DNA of 62,128 nt from Paenibacillus oryzae (lineage in GTDB: Bacteria > Bacillota > Bacilli > Paenibacillales > Paenibacillaceae): NCBI RefSeq assembly GCF_001675045.1, contig NZ_LYPA01000059.1, positions 692 through 62,819 on the forward strand, read 5' to 3'. How positions within the stretch are numbered: position 1 is the first letter of the stretch; each line of letters begins with the position of its first letter. The notes beneath the pieces were generated by a model. That model had not been told where the DNA came from and made no database searches. It saw only the letters and a program-made list of their open reading frames with translations. Made by a program: the position numbers and the translations under genes. Positions 17,012-26,145 of this stretch are shown here, piece after piece.

Positions 17012-17033
17012 AAAGTCGAATGAGGTGATTTAT

Positions 17034-17408
17034 GTGGAGATAATAATCAGCAGCAACACAAGCAAGCCCATTTATGAGCAAATCACCTCGCAAATTAAAG
17101 CCATGATTATGAATGGAGAGCTGCAGACGGGTGATCCGATCCCATCTATGCGCTCGCTGGCCAAATCTATCCATGTCAGTGTCATTACGGTACAGAAGGC
17201 TTATGAGGATTTGCAGCGGGATGGATTTATCGAAACAACGGTTGGACGGGGCAGCTTTGTAGCGGCAAAAAATAGAGATTTTATTCAAGAGGAGCTTCAA
17301 AAAAAGGTTGAAGAGTATTTGAATCTGGCAGCCGAAACAGCTCGAACCGGCGGTATTCCATTGCCTAAAGTGATCGAATTGCTAACCATATTTTATACGG
17401 AGGGATAG
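17034..17408 (+). CDS. GntR family regulator, YtrA type
   Basis: A short (124-residue) GntR regulator with only the winged-helix domain and a small tail. The DNA-binding part is KPIYEQITSQIKAMIMNGELQTGDPIPSMRSLAKSIHVSVITVQKAYEDLQRDGFIETTVGRGSFV. GAGGTGA at 17022-17028 supports the GTG start at 17034; another in-frame GTG at 17025 overlaps that site. YtrA-type regulators repress ABC exporter operons, and here the ATPase gene begins two bases after the stop codon. Confidence 0.88.
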   Translation: MEIIISSNTSKPIYEQITSQIKAMIMNGELQTGDPIPSMRSLAKSIHVSVITVQKAYEDLQRDGFIETTVGRGSFVAAKNRDFIQEELQKKVEEYLNLAAETARTGGIPLPKVIELLTIFYTEG

Positions 17409-17410
17409 CT

Positions 17411-18274
17411 ATGACCTATAGCCTGGAAATTGATCATTTGACCAAAACCTACCCCAACTCCAATTTTCGTCTGGACAATGTTTCGTTCTCCATTCCTCGC
17501 GGAACGATTATGGGCTTTGTTGGCGAAAATGGAGCTGGAAAAACGACAACAATGAATGCTGTTTTAAATACGATTAAAAAGGATAGCGGCACCGTAAAAC
17601 TATTTGGCCGTGAAATGGACGACAAGGATACGGATATTCGCGAGCAAATTGGCGTGGTGTTTGATGCTGCCAACTTCCCCGAGGTATTGACGCCGCTCAA
17701 GCTTTCTAAGGTGATGGCTAGCATATACAAGAAATGGGATCAGCCGTTTTTTGTAGAAACCGTAGAACGATTTAAGCTGGATATGGGCAAAAAAATCAAA
17801 CAATATTCGCGGGGGATGAAAATGAAGCTGGCGCTTGCCGTAGCTCTGTCCCACCGGCCTCAGCTTCTGATTCTGGATGAAGCTACCTCCGGCCTGGATC
17901 CTATCGTGAGAGATGAAATTTTAGGCGTATTTCTGGAGTTTGTCGAAGATGAAAATCACTCTATTCTTATGTCTTCCCACATCACTAGCGATTTGGAGAA
18001 AATTGCGGACTATATCACCTTTATTCATCAAGGGAAGATCCTGTTGACGGAGAAAAAAGATGCCCTCATTTATGATTATGGCATTGCCCGCTGCAAGGCC
18101 GAACAGTTTCAGATCATTGACCGCGAGGATATGCTGGCCTATAAAAAGAGGGACTACCAAATCGACGTGCTGGTCGAGGACAGGAAGGCTTTTGAACGCA
18201 AATACGGCGGGGTTGTTGTAGATATGGGAAGCATTGATGAAATCATGCTTTTGCTTATAAAGGGGGAGCAATAA
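17411..18274 (+). CDS. ABC transporter ATP-binding protein
   Basis: A 287-residue ABC-2 type ATPase. Walker A is GENGAGKTTT (about residue 38), the signature is YSRGMKMKLALA (a variant of LSGGQ), Walker B is LLILDEATSGLDP and the switch His is in MSSHI. The C-terminal 70 residues are a family-specific extension. It pairs with the membrane protein at 18276 to form an exporter or drug/lipid flippase of the YtrB or bacitracin-resistance kind; the substrate is unknown. Confidence 0.92.
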   Translation: MTYSLEIDHLTKTYPNSNFRLDNVSFSIPRGTIMGFVGENGAGKTTTMNAVLNTIKKDSGTVKLFGREMDDKDTDIREQIGVVFDAANFPEVLTPLKLSKVMASIYKKWDQPFFVETVERFKLDMGKKIKQYSRGMKMKLALAVALSHRPQLLILDEATSGLDPIVRDEILGVFLEFVEDENHSILMSSHITSDLEKIADYITFIHQGKILLTEKKDALIYDYGIARCKAEQFQIIDREDMLAYKKRDYQIDVLVEDRKAFERKYGGVVVDMGSIDEIMLLLIKGEQ

Positions 18275-18275
18275 A

Positions 18276-18914
18276 ATGAAAGGTTTGCTGGTAAACAACA
18301 TCTATTCTACGCAAGGAAATATCAGGCTGTCGCTCACTATCGCTTTGGCGTTAGCAGCCGTCTCGTTGTTTCTAGAGGACTCTTCCTATATTCCTATCAT
18401 TATTGCTATTCAGGTCTTTGTTTTTGCTTCCAATCTGGGCACATCGCTAAAGATGGATGAAGCTTCTAAATGGAATAAGCTTGAAATTACTTTGCCGGTT
18501 ACAAGAAGAGCCATTATCAGCGCTAAATATCTTTCTTTTCTATTATTGATTTTAATGGGCTTTGCGACAAGCCTGATTACATTGGCGCTTCATTTTTTGG
18601 GGGGCGAGTTCGATTTTGATATGATTATATCGGGCTACGGCTATGGCCTGCAGCTATCCTTTTCAACGATTGCCCTTGTATATCCGCTAATCTTGTTGCT
18701 GGGTGCTGAAAAAAGCGAAACCTTGCTGTTTATTGCAGCCGGATTTTCGTATGGTTTGCGGGTACTGGTCTGGTATATCTTGTTTTTGTCCGACCATACG
18801 ATTCAATTTAAAGGCTCAGCTATCGTCGAGTATGTCTCCGTAGCGATAGCGTTAATTATGTTTGTTTTATCCTATTTCCTGTCTGTACGAATTCATCGAA
18901 ACAAGGAATTTTGA
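18276..18914 (+). CDS. ABC-2 type transporter permease
   Basis: A 212-residue integral membrane protein with about six hydrophobic segments (for example IRLSLTIALALAAVSLFL, FLLLILMGFATSLITLAL, VAIALIMFVLSYFLS). It resembles the ABC2_membrane_2 family. GGGGGAG precedes the ATG and the gene begins one base after the ATPase gene ends. It is the membrane half of the GntR-controlled ABC transporter. Confidence 0.85.
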   Translation: MKGLLVNNIYSTQGNIRLSLTIALALAAVSLFLEDSSYIPIIIAIQVFVFASNLGTSLKMDEASKWNKLEITLPVTRRAIISAKYLSFLLLILMGFATSLITLALHFLGGEFDFDMIISGYGYGLQLSFSTIALVYPLILLLGAEKSETLLFIAAGFSYGLRVLVWYILFLSDHTIQFKGSAIVEYVSVAIALIMFVLSYFLSVRIHRNKEF

Positions 18915-18952
18915 ATAATCATAATGATACTCTGAAAGGATTGAGGCTTGAA

Positions 18953-20224
18953 ATGAATGTAGGAATAAAAATTGAAATGAAAAAAATTACGGTGTTGCTT
19001 TTCAGCTTTATTTTGTTGTTTGTATTGTCGATAGGTGGCGCGCCAGCGCAGGCTAGCGCATCTAAGGTGCATCTTGCGCTTGGAGACGAAAAAATTACCT
19101 TTAATGAGGGCCAGCCCTATATTGAACAGGCAACGACATTGATTCCGGCTAAAGCTTTTTTGGAAGGACTGGAATATGAACTGAGCTGGGACGCGGCAAC
19201 CTCTACTCTATATGCGTCGAAAGGCGAGCTTTCTTTTGAACTGAAGCGTGGTCAAAAGCAAGCTATGGCAAATGGCGAAAATTATCTGCTGAATGTTGCT
19301 CCAAAAATCGTGGACGGCATTTTGTATGCACCGCTTCGCTTCCTGGCTGAAAATGCCGGTTACCGCGTAGGCTGGGATGCCGCAAATCGTGCCGTGGCTC
19401 TTGAACCGCAGGACAGCAAGGGGTTTTTCTGGAAGGTAGAAAAGGACGGCTCGGAGTTGTATTTGCTTGGCTCTATCCATCATGGCAATGAAGAGATGTA
19501 CCCGATGCACCCGGAACTGAATGCAGCGTATGCCAATTCCGAACATCTGGTGGTTGAAATAAATATTACGGTCCCAATGAGTGAGCAAAGAGCAGCGGAT
19601 ATTGAAGATAAGTATATGTGGTATAACGACAATACAACGTTGGCTGATCATATTGATCCCGAAACCTATACGCAGCTTAAAAGTCTGTTCGAGGAAAGTG
19701 GAGCGTTAACAGCAGAATGGGATTCCTTGAAGGCATGGGTAACCTATATGCAGCTGCTTAACCTCAATTCCGCACAAGACGGTTACGGAGGCGCTCTTGG
19801 CATTGATATGTATTTCCTGCAAAAGGCGTTCGCTGCCGGCAAGTCTATTCTGGAGCTGGAGTCATTAGAGCTTCAATATGAGATGTTAAATAATTTCTCT
19901 GATGAGCTTATGTCTTCCTTGATTAAGGAGACCATTGAGGCCTTTCATCAGCCCGATAGCAGTATCGAGTCAATGGCGAATATATGGCTTGATGGAGATG
20001 AAGCTGCCCTTGTTGAGATGGTGGAGGCTATGAAAGCCATCCCGGAATATTATCAAGCCATTATTAAAGACCGGAATGTGGGAATGCTTGAAAAAATTGA
20101 AGGCTATCTGGAGGATAAAAGCAAGGAGACTTACTTTGTTGTTGTAGGAGCCGCTCATATGGTAGGGGAGGACGGAATTGTAACCAGACTGAAGGAAAAA
20201 GGTTACACCGTTACTCGCTTGTAG
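18953..20224 (+). CDS. TraB/GumN-family protein with copper-amine-oxidase-like stalk domain
   Basis: A 423-residue exported protein. After a signal peptide (KITVLLFSFILLFVLSIGGAPAQA) residues 35-150 form a copper-amine-oxidase-like stalk domain (ATTLIPAKAFLEGLEYELSWDAATSTLYASKG, then DGILYAPLRFLAENAGYRVGWD). Residues 160-423 are a TraB/GumN/Tiki-like domain with the two GxxH-type motifs LLGSIHHG and VVVGAAHMVG and the acidic LELESLELQ. Tiki relatives are metal-dependent proteases; that activity here is inference. GAGG upstream picks the ATG at 18953. It follows the ABC operon closely and ends at a strong terminator. Confidence 0.88.
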   Translation: MNVGIKIEMKKITVLLFSFILLFVLSIGGAPAQASASKVHLALGDEKITFNEGQPYIEQATTLIPAKAFLEGLEYELSWDAATSTLYASKGELSFELKRGQKQAMANGENYLLNVAPKIVDGILYAPLRFLAENAGYRVGWDAANRAVALEPQDSKGFFWKVEKDGSELYLLGSIHHGNEEMYPMHPELNAAYANSEHLVVEINITVPMSEQRAADIEDKYMWYNDNTTLADHIDPETYTQLKSLFEESGALTAEWDSLKAWVTYMQLLNLNSAQDGYGGALGIDMYFLQKAFAAGKSILELESLELQYEMLNNFSDELMSSLIKETIEAFHQPDSSIESMANIWLDGDEAALVEMVEAMKAIPEYYQAIIKDRNVGMLEKIEGYLEDKSKETYFVVVGAAHMVGEDGIVTRLKEKGYTVTRL

Positions 20225-20269
20225 TTCTCAGCGCATTAAACCTTTCGTGAAGGCTGCGCTCTCTCTTTT

Positions 20270-20328
20270 AAGCGCCAGTTGTTTGTTCATGCTTTGAAGC
20301 ATGGATGGATAACTGGCGCTTTTTTTTG
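20270..20328 (+). terminator. Intrinsic terminator after TraB-like gene
   Basis: The outer stem AGCGCCAGTT/AACTGGCGCT encloses an inner CATGC/GCATG hairpin and is followed by eight T. Confidence 0.9.
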
Positions 20329-20550
20329 TCGGGTATCCGTGGGAAGCAAAAAGCAAAACGACAGGTTTTTGCGACCGCTGCGGGAGGCTTTGGAGGAGCC
20401 TTCGGCTTGATTTGATTGCATGTCAGTCTATTAGTATGAATTGGACTGCTCTAATTCAAGTTCATTGGATGGATATAACCAATCCATCTGTTGCTATACT
20501 TACCTTATTAACCAACTGATCGAACAAAATCGCTGAGAGGGTGCAGGCAG
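20329..20550 (+). promoter_or_regulatory. Regulatory region ahead of the MOSC-serA-pdxS operon
   Basis: No gene is seen here. A hairpin AGGCT-N7-AGCCT lies near 20387-20404, a dyad GATGGAT-N7-ATCCATC at 20468-20488, and a -10-like TATACT near 20495. The word TGGACT (20443 region) recurs in reverse complement between pdxR and glyA, which makes this a candidate PdxR target. That link is weak. Confidence 0.4.
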
Positions 20551-21234
20551 ATGGGGCAAGTTGAGCTTCTCTCATTAAATGTAGGTTTGCCCAAGCAGGT
20601 TCAATTTCGCCAAAAGGATGTTTCCACAGGGATATTCAAAACGGCTACTGATGAACCGTTATTGTTGTCTTTTCTTAATTTTGAAGGCGACGGGCAAGGG
20701 GATCTGGTTCACCATGGCGGAAGGGACAAGGCTGTATGTGTCTATCCCTTCGAGCATTATCCCTTTTGGGAAAAGGAGTTAAAAAGGCCTCTAGAGTATG
20801 GAGCCTTGGGCGAAAACCTGACAACAAAGGGGCTGCTGGAAACGGAGGTTTGCATCGGGGATGTTTTTGAGCTTGGCCAAGCAATCGTTCAGATTAGTCA
20901 GCCGAGGCAGCCCTGCTACAAGCTGACCATCAGGTATGGCGTGCCGGAAATGCTTCTGAAGGTGCAGGAAACCGGCTTTACCGGATTTTATTTCCGCGTA
21001 TTGGCAGAGGGGCTTGTTTCCAGAAACGATAAATTAGCTTTATTGCATCGCCATCCCCGGAAAGTAACTATTTCGTATGCCAATCGCATTATGCATCATG
21101 AAAAGGAAAACATCGAGGGGATGGAGCGCATTCTCCGGGTGGAGGAGCTGTCCTCTAATTGGAAGCAAACCTTTCAAAAACGATTGAAGGGAATCGGAAC
21201 GGATTCCAGTGAGAGATTAACAGGCAACAGGTGA
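20551..21234 (+). CDS. MOSC domain-containing protein, YiiM type
   Basis: A 227-residue protein. The MOSC core shows GDLVHHGGRDKAVCVYPFEHYPFWEKEL (split by the family's HHGG.DKAV), YGALGENLTT and the sulfur-carrying Cys in QPRQPCYKL. A C-terminal three-helix region follows from residue 165, as in YiiM. Such proteins act in molybdenum-cofactor-linked sulfur or N-hydroxy detoxification. It lies 22 bases before serA in the same direction, so it probably shares the transcript. Confidence 0.88.
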   Translation: MGQVELLSLNVGLPKQVQFRQKDVSTGIFKTATDEPLLLSFLNFEGDGQGDLVHHGGRDKAVCVYPFEHYPFWEKELKRPLEYGALGENLTTKGLLETEVCIGDVFELGQAIVQISQPRQPCYKLTIRYGVPEMLLKVQETGFTGFYFRVLAEGLVSRNDKLALLHRHPRKVTISYANRIMHHEKENIEGMERILRVEELSSNWKQTFQKRLKGIGTDSSERLTGNR

Positions 21235-21256
21235 AGTTTAAGAGGAGGGGAAGTCC

Positions 21257-22852
21257 ATGTTTAACATTTTGGTGTCAGACCCGATCAGCGATTTTGGATT
21301 GCAGCAATTGATGGACGCTGAGGATGTGGAGGTTACCAAGGCAACAGGCTTAAGCGAGGAGGAGCTTGTTGCTATAATACCGGCCTATGATGCGCTGCTT
21401 GTCCGCTCGCAAACAAAAGTGACGAGGGCACTGCTGGAAGCGGGCGTTCGCTTGCAGGTTGTGGGCCGGGCAGGCGTTGGCGTCGATAATATTGATTTAG
21501 ATGCCGCAACAAGCTGGGGCATTATTGTGGTTAATGCGCCTGACGGCAATACCGTTACAACATGTGAGCATGCCTTTGCGATGATGATGGCTCTGGCCCG
21601 GCATATTCCGCAAGCCTATGCCAAAACGGCAGGCGGACAATGGGACCGAAAAGCTTTTCTCGGCGTTGAATTGCGCAACAAGACGCTGGGCGTGCTTGGA
21701 CTTGGCCGTATCGGAATCGAGGTGGCGAAACGCGCAGCGGCGTTTGGCATGAAGGTTATCGGGTATGATCCCTTTTTGCTGGAGGAAAGAGCAAACAAGC
21801 TGGGGATCAGGCTGACGGATGTAGATACGATTGTACGAACTGCTGATTTTATAACCGTGCATACGCCGTTGACGGAGGAAACCCGTCATATGCTTGCGAA
21901 GCCGCAATTTGATGTTATGAAACGGGGCATGCGAATTATTAATTGTGCGCGCGGGGGGATTATCGACGAGACGGCGCTCCTTGAGGCGCTAGATAAAGGA
22001 ATTCTTGCAGGCGCCGCCTTTGATGTATTTGAACAGGAGCCTCCGCCGCCGGAGCATCCGTTCCTGAATCATCCCCAAATCATCGTTACCCCGCATTTGG
22101 GCGCATCCACCCTGGAGGCGCAGGAAAATGTCGCTATTGATGTCTCTGAGCAGGTGATCCATATCCTGCGGCAGGAGCCCTTTAAAAACGCGGTAAATAT
22201 GCCGCTTGTTCCATCCGAGCTGTTTAACCGGCTGCAGCCCTGGTTTGCTTTATGTCAGCAGCTTGGCAAATCGCTTGCCCAGATGACGGACGGTGCGGTC
22301 AGAGAAGTCAGAATAGAAAGTGCAGGAGAGCTTGCGGAGCTGGACACTTCCATTCTTTTCCCGTATGTGCTGAAGGGAGTGCTTTCCCACCATCTCGGCG
22401 CAGGGCAAGTTAATGTGGTTAATGCTATGCATCTGGCGAAGCTTCGCGATATTCAGCTTTCCGTGAGCAAATCCATGTTTTCCGGAACAGCCTCCAGCGA
22501 GGTTACGCTTGTATTAAAAACAACCGTTGAGGAGAGATGGGTGACAGGATCATATGTGCCAGGCGTTGGCGGACGGCTTGTCCGGATTGGTCCTTACCCG
22601 GTGGAGCTTTTGCCTGAAGGTTACGTTTTGATCATTTCACAGCAGGATAAACCCGGCATTATTGGCCGCGTCGGCACATTGCTTGGAGGCAGCGGCATTA
22701 ATATTGCTACAATGCAGGTGGGACGAAACGAGGTTGGCGGCTCGGCAGTCATGATTCTGAAAATCGACAAAAAAACGCCGGAGCATACGATGGAAGCTCT
22801 GCTTGCTATGCCTGAAATCAAGCGAGTGCGAGAAATTTCTTTTGCCGAATAA
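21257..22852 (+). CDS. serA: D-3-phosphoglycerate dehydrogenase
   Basis: A 531-residue enzyme catalysing the first step of serine biosynthesis, 3-phosphoglycerate to 3-phosphohydroxypyruvate with NAD+. The Rossmann motif GVLGLGRIGIEVAKR (about residue 147), the substrate and catalytic residues in VNAPDGNT, INCARGGIIDE and VTPHLGAST are present. An intervening ASB domain and a C-terminal ACT domain (YVLIISQQDKPGIIGRVGTLL) make it the long, serine-regulated type. GAGGAGGGGA supports the start. It is in an apparent operon with a PLP-homeostasis protein and pdxS. Confidence 0.95.
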   Translation: MFNILVSDPISDFGLQQLMDAEDVEVTKATGLSEEELVAIIPAYDALLVRSQTKVTRALLEAGVRLQVVGRAGVGVDNIDLDAATSWGIIVVNAPDGNTVTTCEHAFAMMMALARHIPQAYAKTAGGQWDRKAFLGVELRNKTLGVLGLGRIGIEVAKRAAAFGMKVIGYDPFLLEERANKLGIRLTDVDTIVRTADFITVHTPLTEETRHMLAKPQFDVMKRGMRIINCARGGIIDETALLEALDKGILAGAAFDVFEQEPPPPEHPFLNHPQIIVTPHLGASTLEAQENVAIDVSEQVIHILRQEPFKNAVNMPLVPSELFNRLQPWFALCQQLGKSLAQMTDGAVREVRIESAGELAELDTSILFPYVLKGVLSHHLGAGQVNVVNAMHLAKLRDIQLSVSKSMFSGTASSEVTLVLKTTVEERWVTGSYVPGVGGRLVRIGPYPVELLPEGYVLIISQQDKPGIIGRVGTLLGGSGINIATMQVGRNEVGGSAVMILKIDKKTPEHTMEALLAMPEIKRVREISFAE

Positions 22853-22872
22853 GGGGCGGAAGGAGGGGAGAT

Positions 22873-23610
22873 ATGAGCCATTTAGTTGAAGAGAATTTAA
22901 AAGCAGTGCGGCAGCAGATGGCTTTAGCCTGCCAGATATCGGGGCGCAAAGCCGAGGATGTGAAGCTGCTGCTGGCCACCAAGACGGTTCCCCTGGATAA
23001 GCTGCACATGGCGATAAATGCGGGTGAAACTCTGTTTGGCGAAAATAAAGCGCAGGAGCTTGGAGACAAGTATCCGCTAATGCAGCAATACAACCAGTTA
23101 CAGTGGCATTTTATCGGCCATCTGCAAAGTAACAAAGTAAAGGATGTTGTTAAATACGCAACGCTTGTTCATTCGGTCGATCGTTTGAGGCTGGGCGAGG
23201 CGTTGCACAAGCAGCTTTTGAAGGAAAACAAAACCATGGACATTCTGGTGCAAGTCAATACGTCCTATGAGGCAAGCAAATTCGGAGCTTCTCCCGAGCT
23301 GACTCTGGAGCTGGTCGAGCAATTGTCACATTATGAAACGTTAACTATAAAAGGGTTGATGACCATCGGCAAGCTGAATGCAACGATTGAGGAAACGCGC
23401 TCCTGCTTTCGGCTGTTGAAGACTCTTCAAGCGCAAATCAAGGAAAAGGGCTTTCCTCGTGTCGCAATGGATGAGCTTTCAATGGGCATGTCCGGCGACT
23501 TTGAAATCGCTATTGAGGAGGGCGCAACGATCATTCGCGTTGGAACAACCGTGTTTGGTGAGCGGTATTTGCCGGATCGGCAATACTGGCAGAAGCAATC
23601 AAATGCCTAA
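22873..23610 (+). CDS. YggS family PLP homeostasis protein
   Basis: A 245-residue PLP-binding fold III protein (PLPBP/YggS family). The PLP lysine is in LLLATKTVPLD (about residue 38); GENKAQEL, WHFIGHLQSNKVK and the phosphate-binding SMGMSGDFEIAIEEGATIIRVGT are typical. It is not an enzyme of a known reaction but buffers PLP supply and affects amino-acid pools. GGAGGGGAG precedes the ATG. Its place directly before pdxS fits a vitamin B6 function. Confidence 0.93.
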   Translation: MSHLVEENLKAVRQQMALACQISGRKAEDVKLLLATKTVPLDKLHMAINAGETLFGENKAQELGDKYPLMQQYNQLQWHFIGHLQSNKVKDVVKYATLVHSVDRLRLGEALHKQLLKENKTMDILVQVNTSYEASKFGASPELTLELVEQLSHYETLTIKGLMTIGKLNATIEETRSCFRLLKTLQAQIKEKGFPRVAMDELSMGMSGDFEIAIEEGATIIRVGTTVFGERYLPDRQYWQKQSNA

Positions 23611-23652
23611 GAACGAGTGGAGCAGCACAACTAAAAACAGGGAGGTATCAAC

Positions 23653-24546
23653 ATGAATAATACGATAAACACAGGCACAGACAAAGTAAAAAGAGGAATG
23701 GCGGAGATGCAAAAAGGCGGCGTCATTATGGATGTGATGAGCGTTGAGCAAGCCAAAATTGCGGAGGCGGCAGGGGCGACGGCAGTAATGGCTTTGGAGC
23801 GCGTGCCTTCGGATATTCGTGCGGCAGGCGGGGTAGCCCGCATGGCCGACCCAACGCTTGTGGAGGAAGTGATGAAGGCTGTAACGATTCCGGTCATGGC
23901 CAAAGCCCGCATCGGCCATTACGTAGAAGCCAAGGTGCTGGAGTCGCTGGGAGTGGATTATATCGACGAAAGCGAAGTGCTGACGCCTGCCGACGAGGTG
24001 TTCCATATTAGCAAAAGTCAATTTACCATTCCGTTTGTCTGCGGTGCGAAGGACTTGGGCGAAGCTTTGCGCCGCATTGGGGAAGGGGCAGCCATGCTGC
24101 GGACAAAAGGGGAGCCGGGCACAGGCAATATTGTTGAGGCCGTTCGTCATATCCGTCTGATCAATGGGCAAATTCGCAAGGTGCAGGGATTGTCCAGGGA
24201 TGAGCTGTATCACGAGGCCAAGGTGCTTGGCGTATCGTATGATCTGCTGCTGCAGGTTTACGAAGCAGGCAAGCTGCCTGTCGTTAACTTTGCCGCAGGC
24301 GGAGTGGCTACGCCTGCGGACGCCGCGCTTATGATGCATCTGGGCGCAGACGGCGTGTTTGTTGGATCGGGTATTTTCAAGTCGGATAGTCCCGAGAAGT
24401 TTGCGCGCGCTATTGTTGAAGCAACAACACATTATGAGGATTATTCGTTAATTGCCAATGTCTCCAAAAATCTGGGAACGCCTATGAAGGGAATTGAAAT
24501 CTCCAGCCTGCAGCAGCATGAACGGATGCAGGAGCGCGGTCATTAA
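23653..24546 (+). CDS. pdxS: Pyridoxal 5'-phosphate synthase subunit PdxS
   Basis: A 297-residue synthase that builds PLP from ribose 5-phosphate, glyceraldehyde 3-phosphate and ammonia. Asp in GGVIMDVMS, the first Schiff-base Lys in MAKARIGH and the second Lys in [12 protein letters not shown] are present, as is the C-terminal [26 protein letters not shown] precedes the start. The ammonia normally comes from the glutaminase PdxT, whose gene usually follows pdxS; here it does not, and the convergent regulator follows instead. Confidence 0.96.
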   Translation: MNNTINTGTDKVKRGMAEMQKGGVIMDVMSVEQAKIAEAAGATAVMALERVPSDIRAAGGVARMADPTLVEEVMKAVTIPVMAKARIGHYVEAKVLESLGVDYIDESEVLTPADEVFHISKSQFTIPFVCGAKDLGEALRRIGEGAAMLRTKGEPGTGNIVEAVRHIRLINGQIRKVQGLSRDELYHEAKVLGVSYDLLLQVYEAGKLPVVNFAAGGVATPADAALMMHLGADGVFVGSGIFKSDSPEKFARAIVEATTHYEDYSLIANVSKNLGTPMKGIEISSLQQHERMQERGH

Positions 24547-24573
24547 CAGACAAAAGGGTGCAGGAACAGTCAC

Positions 24574-26007
24574 TTATGCAAAAATAATTCCAGCCAGCCT
24601 GGACATTCCTTCCTGAATCGCGGCTTCATCCACTCTGGCGAAGCCGAGCACCCAGCCTTTTCGCTTGCTCTCCAGGCCATATTGGCTAAGCGGGTAAATG
24701 CGGATGCCCTTTTGCAGCGCCAGGCTGGTTACGGCGGCTTCATCAAAGGCCGGCTCCGCTTCAAGCAGCATATGCAGCCCCGTTTCTGCGCCGCTGAGCT
24801 TGAAGCGTTCGCCAAGGCCCGTTGTCATGATCGCTTTTGTCATGGCCGCATGCCGGCGCCGGTAAATATTTCGCACCTTTCGCATATGGCGCATGAAGTG
24901 GCCATGCTCCATAAAATGGGTAAGCGTCAGCTGCTCCATAATGGGCAGATGGCGATAGGTAAATTCCTGAACGCGCGCAAGCTGGCGAATAGCATCTCTG
25001 GGGCCAACCAGCGCCGACATCCGAATGCCGGGAGCGATCATTTTGGAAAAGCTCAGCATATATAACGTATTCTGAGGCCGCTGGCTGAACAAGGTGGGAA
25101 GAGGATCGCCGCGATAGCGAAACTCGCTGTCATAATCATCCTCAACAATCCATAAGCGTCGTTCGGCGGCCAAATGCAGGAGCTGCTGTCTGCGAGGCTC
25201 GGACATAATGACGCCAACGGCGCATTGATGCGACGGCGTCACATACACCAGTCTGGATTCGGGATGTACGCTGTCTACGCATAATCCGTGTTCATCGACG
25301 GGAACCGGCTCCACGTTCATGCTCCGGTACTTCATCGCCATCCAGGCGGAAGGAAAGCCGGGATCTTCAACGGATACGATCGCTCCTTCATGCAGCAGCG
25401 CCTGGGTAATCAAATCCAGGCTGTGCTGCGCGCCGGAGGTCAATAAAATCTGATCGACGCTGACATGAACGCCGCGTTCAAGCGACAAATAACGGGCAAT
25501 CTGCTCCCGCAGCGGCAGGTATCCGTAAGCGTCGCCATAGGTCCAGCTCCCCGGCGCTGTAGTGGCGGCGGCCTTCAGAAAGGAATGCCGCCAATCCTTC
25601 AGAAATGGCTCATCCAGATAGGGATCATGAGGGCTGAAGTCGATCTCGGGCTTGTGCTGCTCCTTGTTTCCAAACCAGCTTTGCAAATGGCCGATAGCGG
25701 AGTTTAATAAGGGCAATTGCGGCAGATCGGGTCCTTGAGCGGGAACCTCTTCGGCAGAACGGGGGTTATAGGTCCATTCGTTAACCCTTGTGCCGCCGCG
25801 CCTGGAGGTTACGGTATAGCCGCGGCTGAACAGCTCCTCATATACGGTTTGGATTGTGGAACGGGAAACGCCAAGCAGCTGTGCCAGCTCGCGGGTGGGA
25901 AGCAGCAGCTCGCCAGGCGGCCATTTACCGGTTGTAATATTAAAGATGGCTTGATCAAGCAGCTGCTGCCAAATAGGACGATCATCTTGACGATTCACTT
26001 TAAGCAA
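24574..26007 (-). CDS. pdxR: MocR/PdxR-type GntR-aminotransferase regulator
   Basis: About 477 residues. An N-terminal GntR winged helix (WPPGELLLPTRELAQLLGVSRSTIQTVYEELFSRGYTVTSRRGGTRV) is joined to a fold-type-I aminotransferase-like domain with the PLP lysine in YMLSFSKMIAPGIR and the upstream VEDPGFPS and IVEDDYDSEFRY blocks. PdxR proteins sense PLP and activate pdxST. GGAGG at 26016-26020 points to the TTG at 26007 as start; a TTG at 26022 overlaps that site. It is convergent with pdxS and divergent from glyA, so it may control both sides of the PLP block. Confidence 0.88.
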   Translation of the reverse strand: MLKVNRQDDRPIWQQLLDQAIFNITTGKWPPGELLLPTRELAQLLGVSRSTIQTVYEELFSRGYTVTSRRGGTRVNEWTYNPRSAEEVPAQGPDLPQLPLLNSAIGHLQSWFGNKEQHKPEIDFSPHDPYLDEPFLKDWRHSFLKAAATTAPGSWTYGDAYGYLPLREQIARYLSLERGVHVSVDQILLTSGAQHSLDLITQALLHEGAIVSVEDPGFPSAWMAMKYRSMNVEPVPVDEHGLCVDSVHPESRLVYVTPSHQCAVGVIMSEPRRQQLLHLAAERRLWIVEDDYDSEFRYRGDPLPTLFSQRPQNTLYMLSFSKMIAPGIRMSALVGPRDAIRQLARVQEFTYRHLPIMEQLTLTHFMEHGHFMRHMRKVRNIYRRRHAAMTKAIMTTGLGERFKLSGAETGLHMLLEAEPAFDEAAVTSLALQKGIRIYPLSQYGLESKRKGWVLGFARVDEAAIQEGMSRLAGIIFA

Positions 26008-26145
26008 GGGTTTCGCCTCCAAGCTATGTCGAAATTATGGATTGTTCATTAGCTGTATAAATTGTATCTATCTGTAGTCCATTGTTTGCTATCGTATCAT
26101 ATAAATCGTTGCTGCGGCAACGGATTGGCGGAAGGGGAGAGCTCT
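26008..26145. promoter_or_regulatory. Divergent control region between pdxR and glyA
   Basis: This A/T-rich spacer must hold the promoters of both genes. It contains two related words, GGATTGTTCATTAGCT and CCATTGTTTGCTAT, about 45 bases apart, in the manner of the direct repeats bound by MocR proteins. The assignment is tentative. Confidence 0.4.

Noticed and set aside
20535..20550. TPP riboswitch (GCTGAGAGGGTGCA) before the MOSC gene
   Set aside because: Only a short resemblance to one conserved element; the other conserved parts and helices are missing.
23599..24432. 277-codon minus-strand frame opposite pdxS
   Set aside because: pdxS is certain on the plus strand; the opposite frame is a codon-bias shadow rich in His, Arg and Cys.
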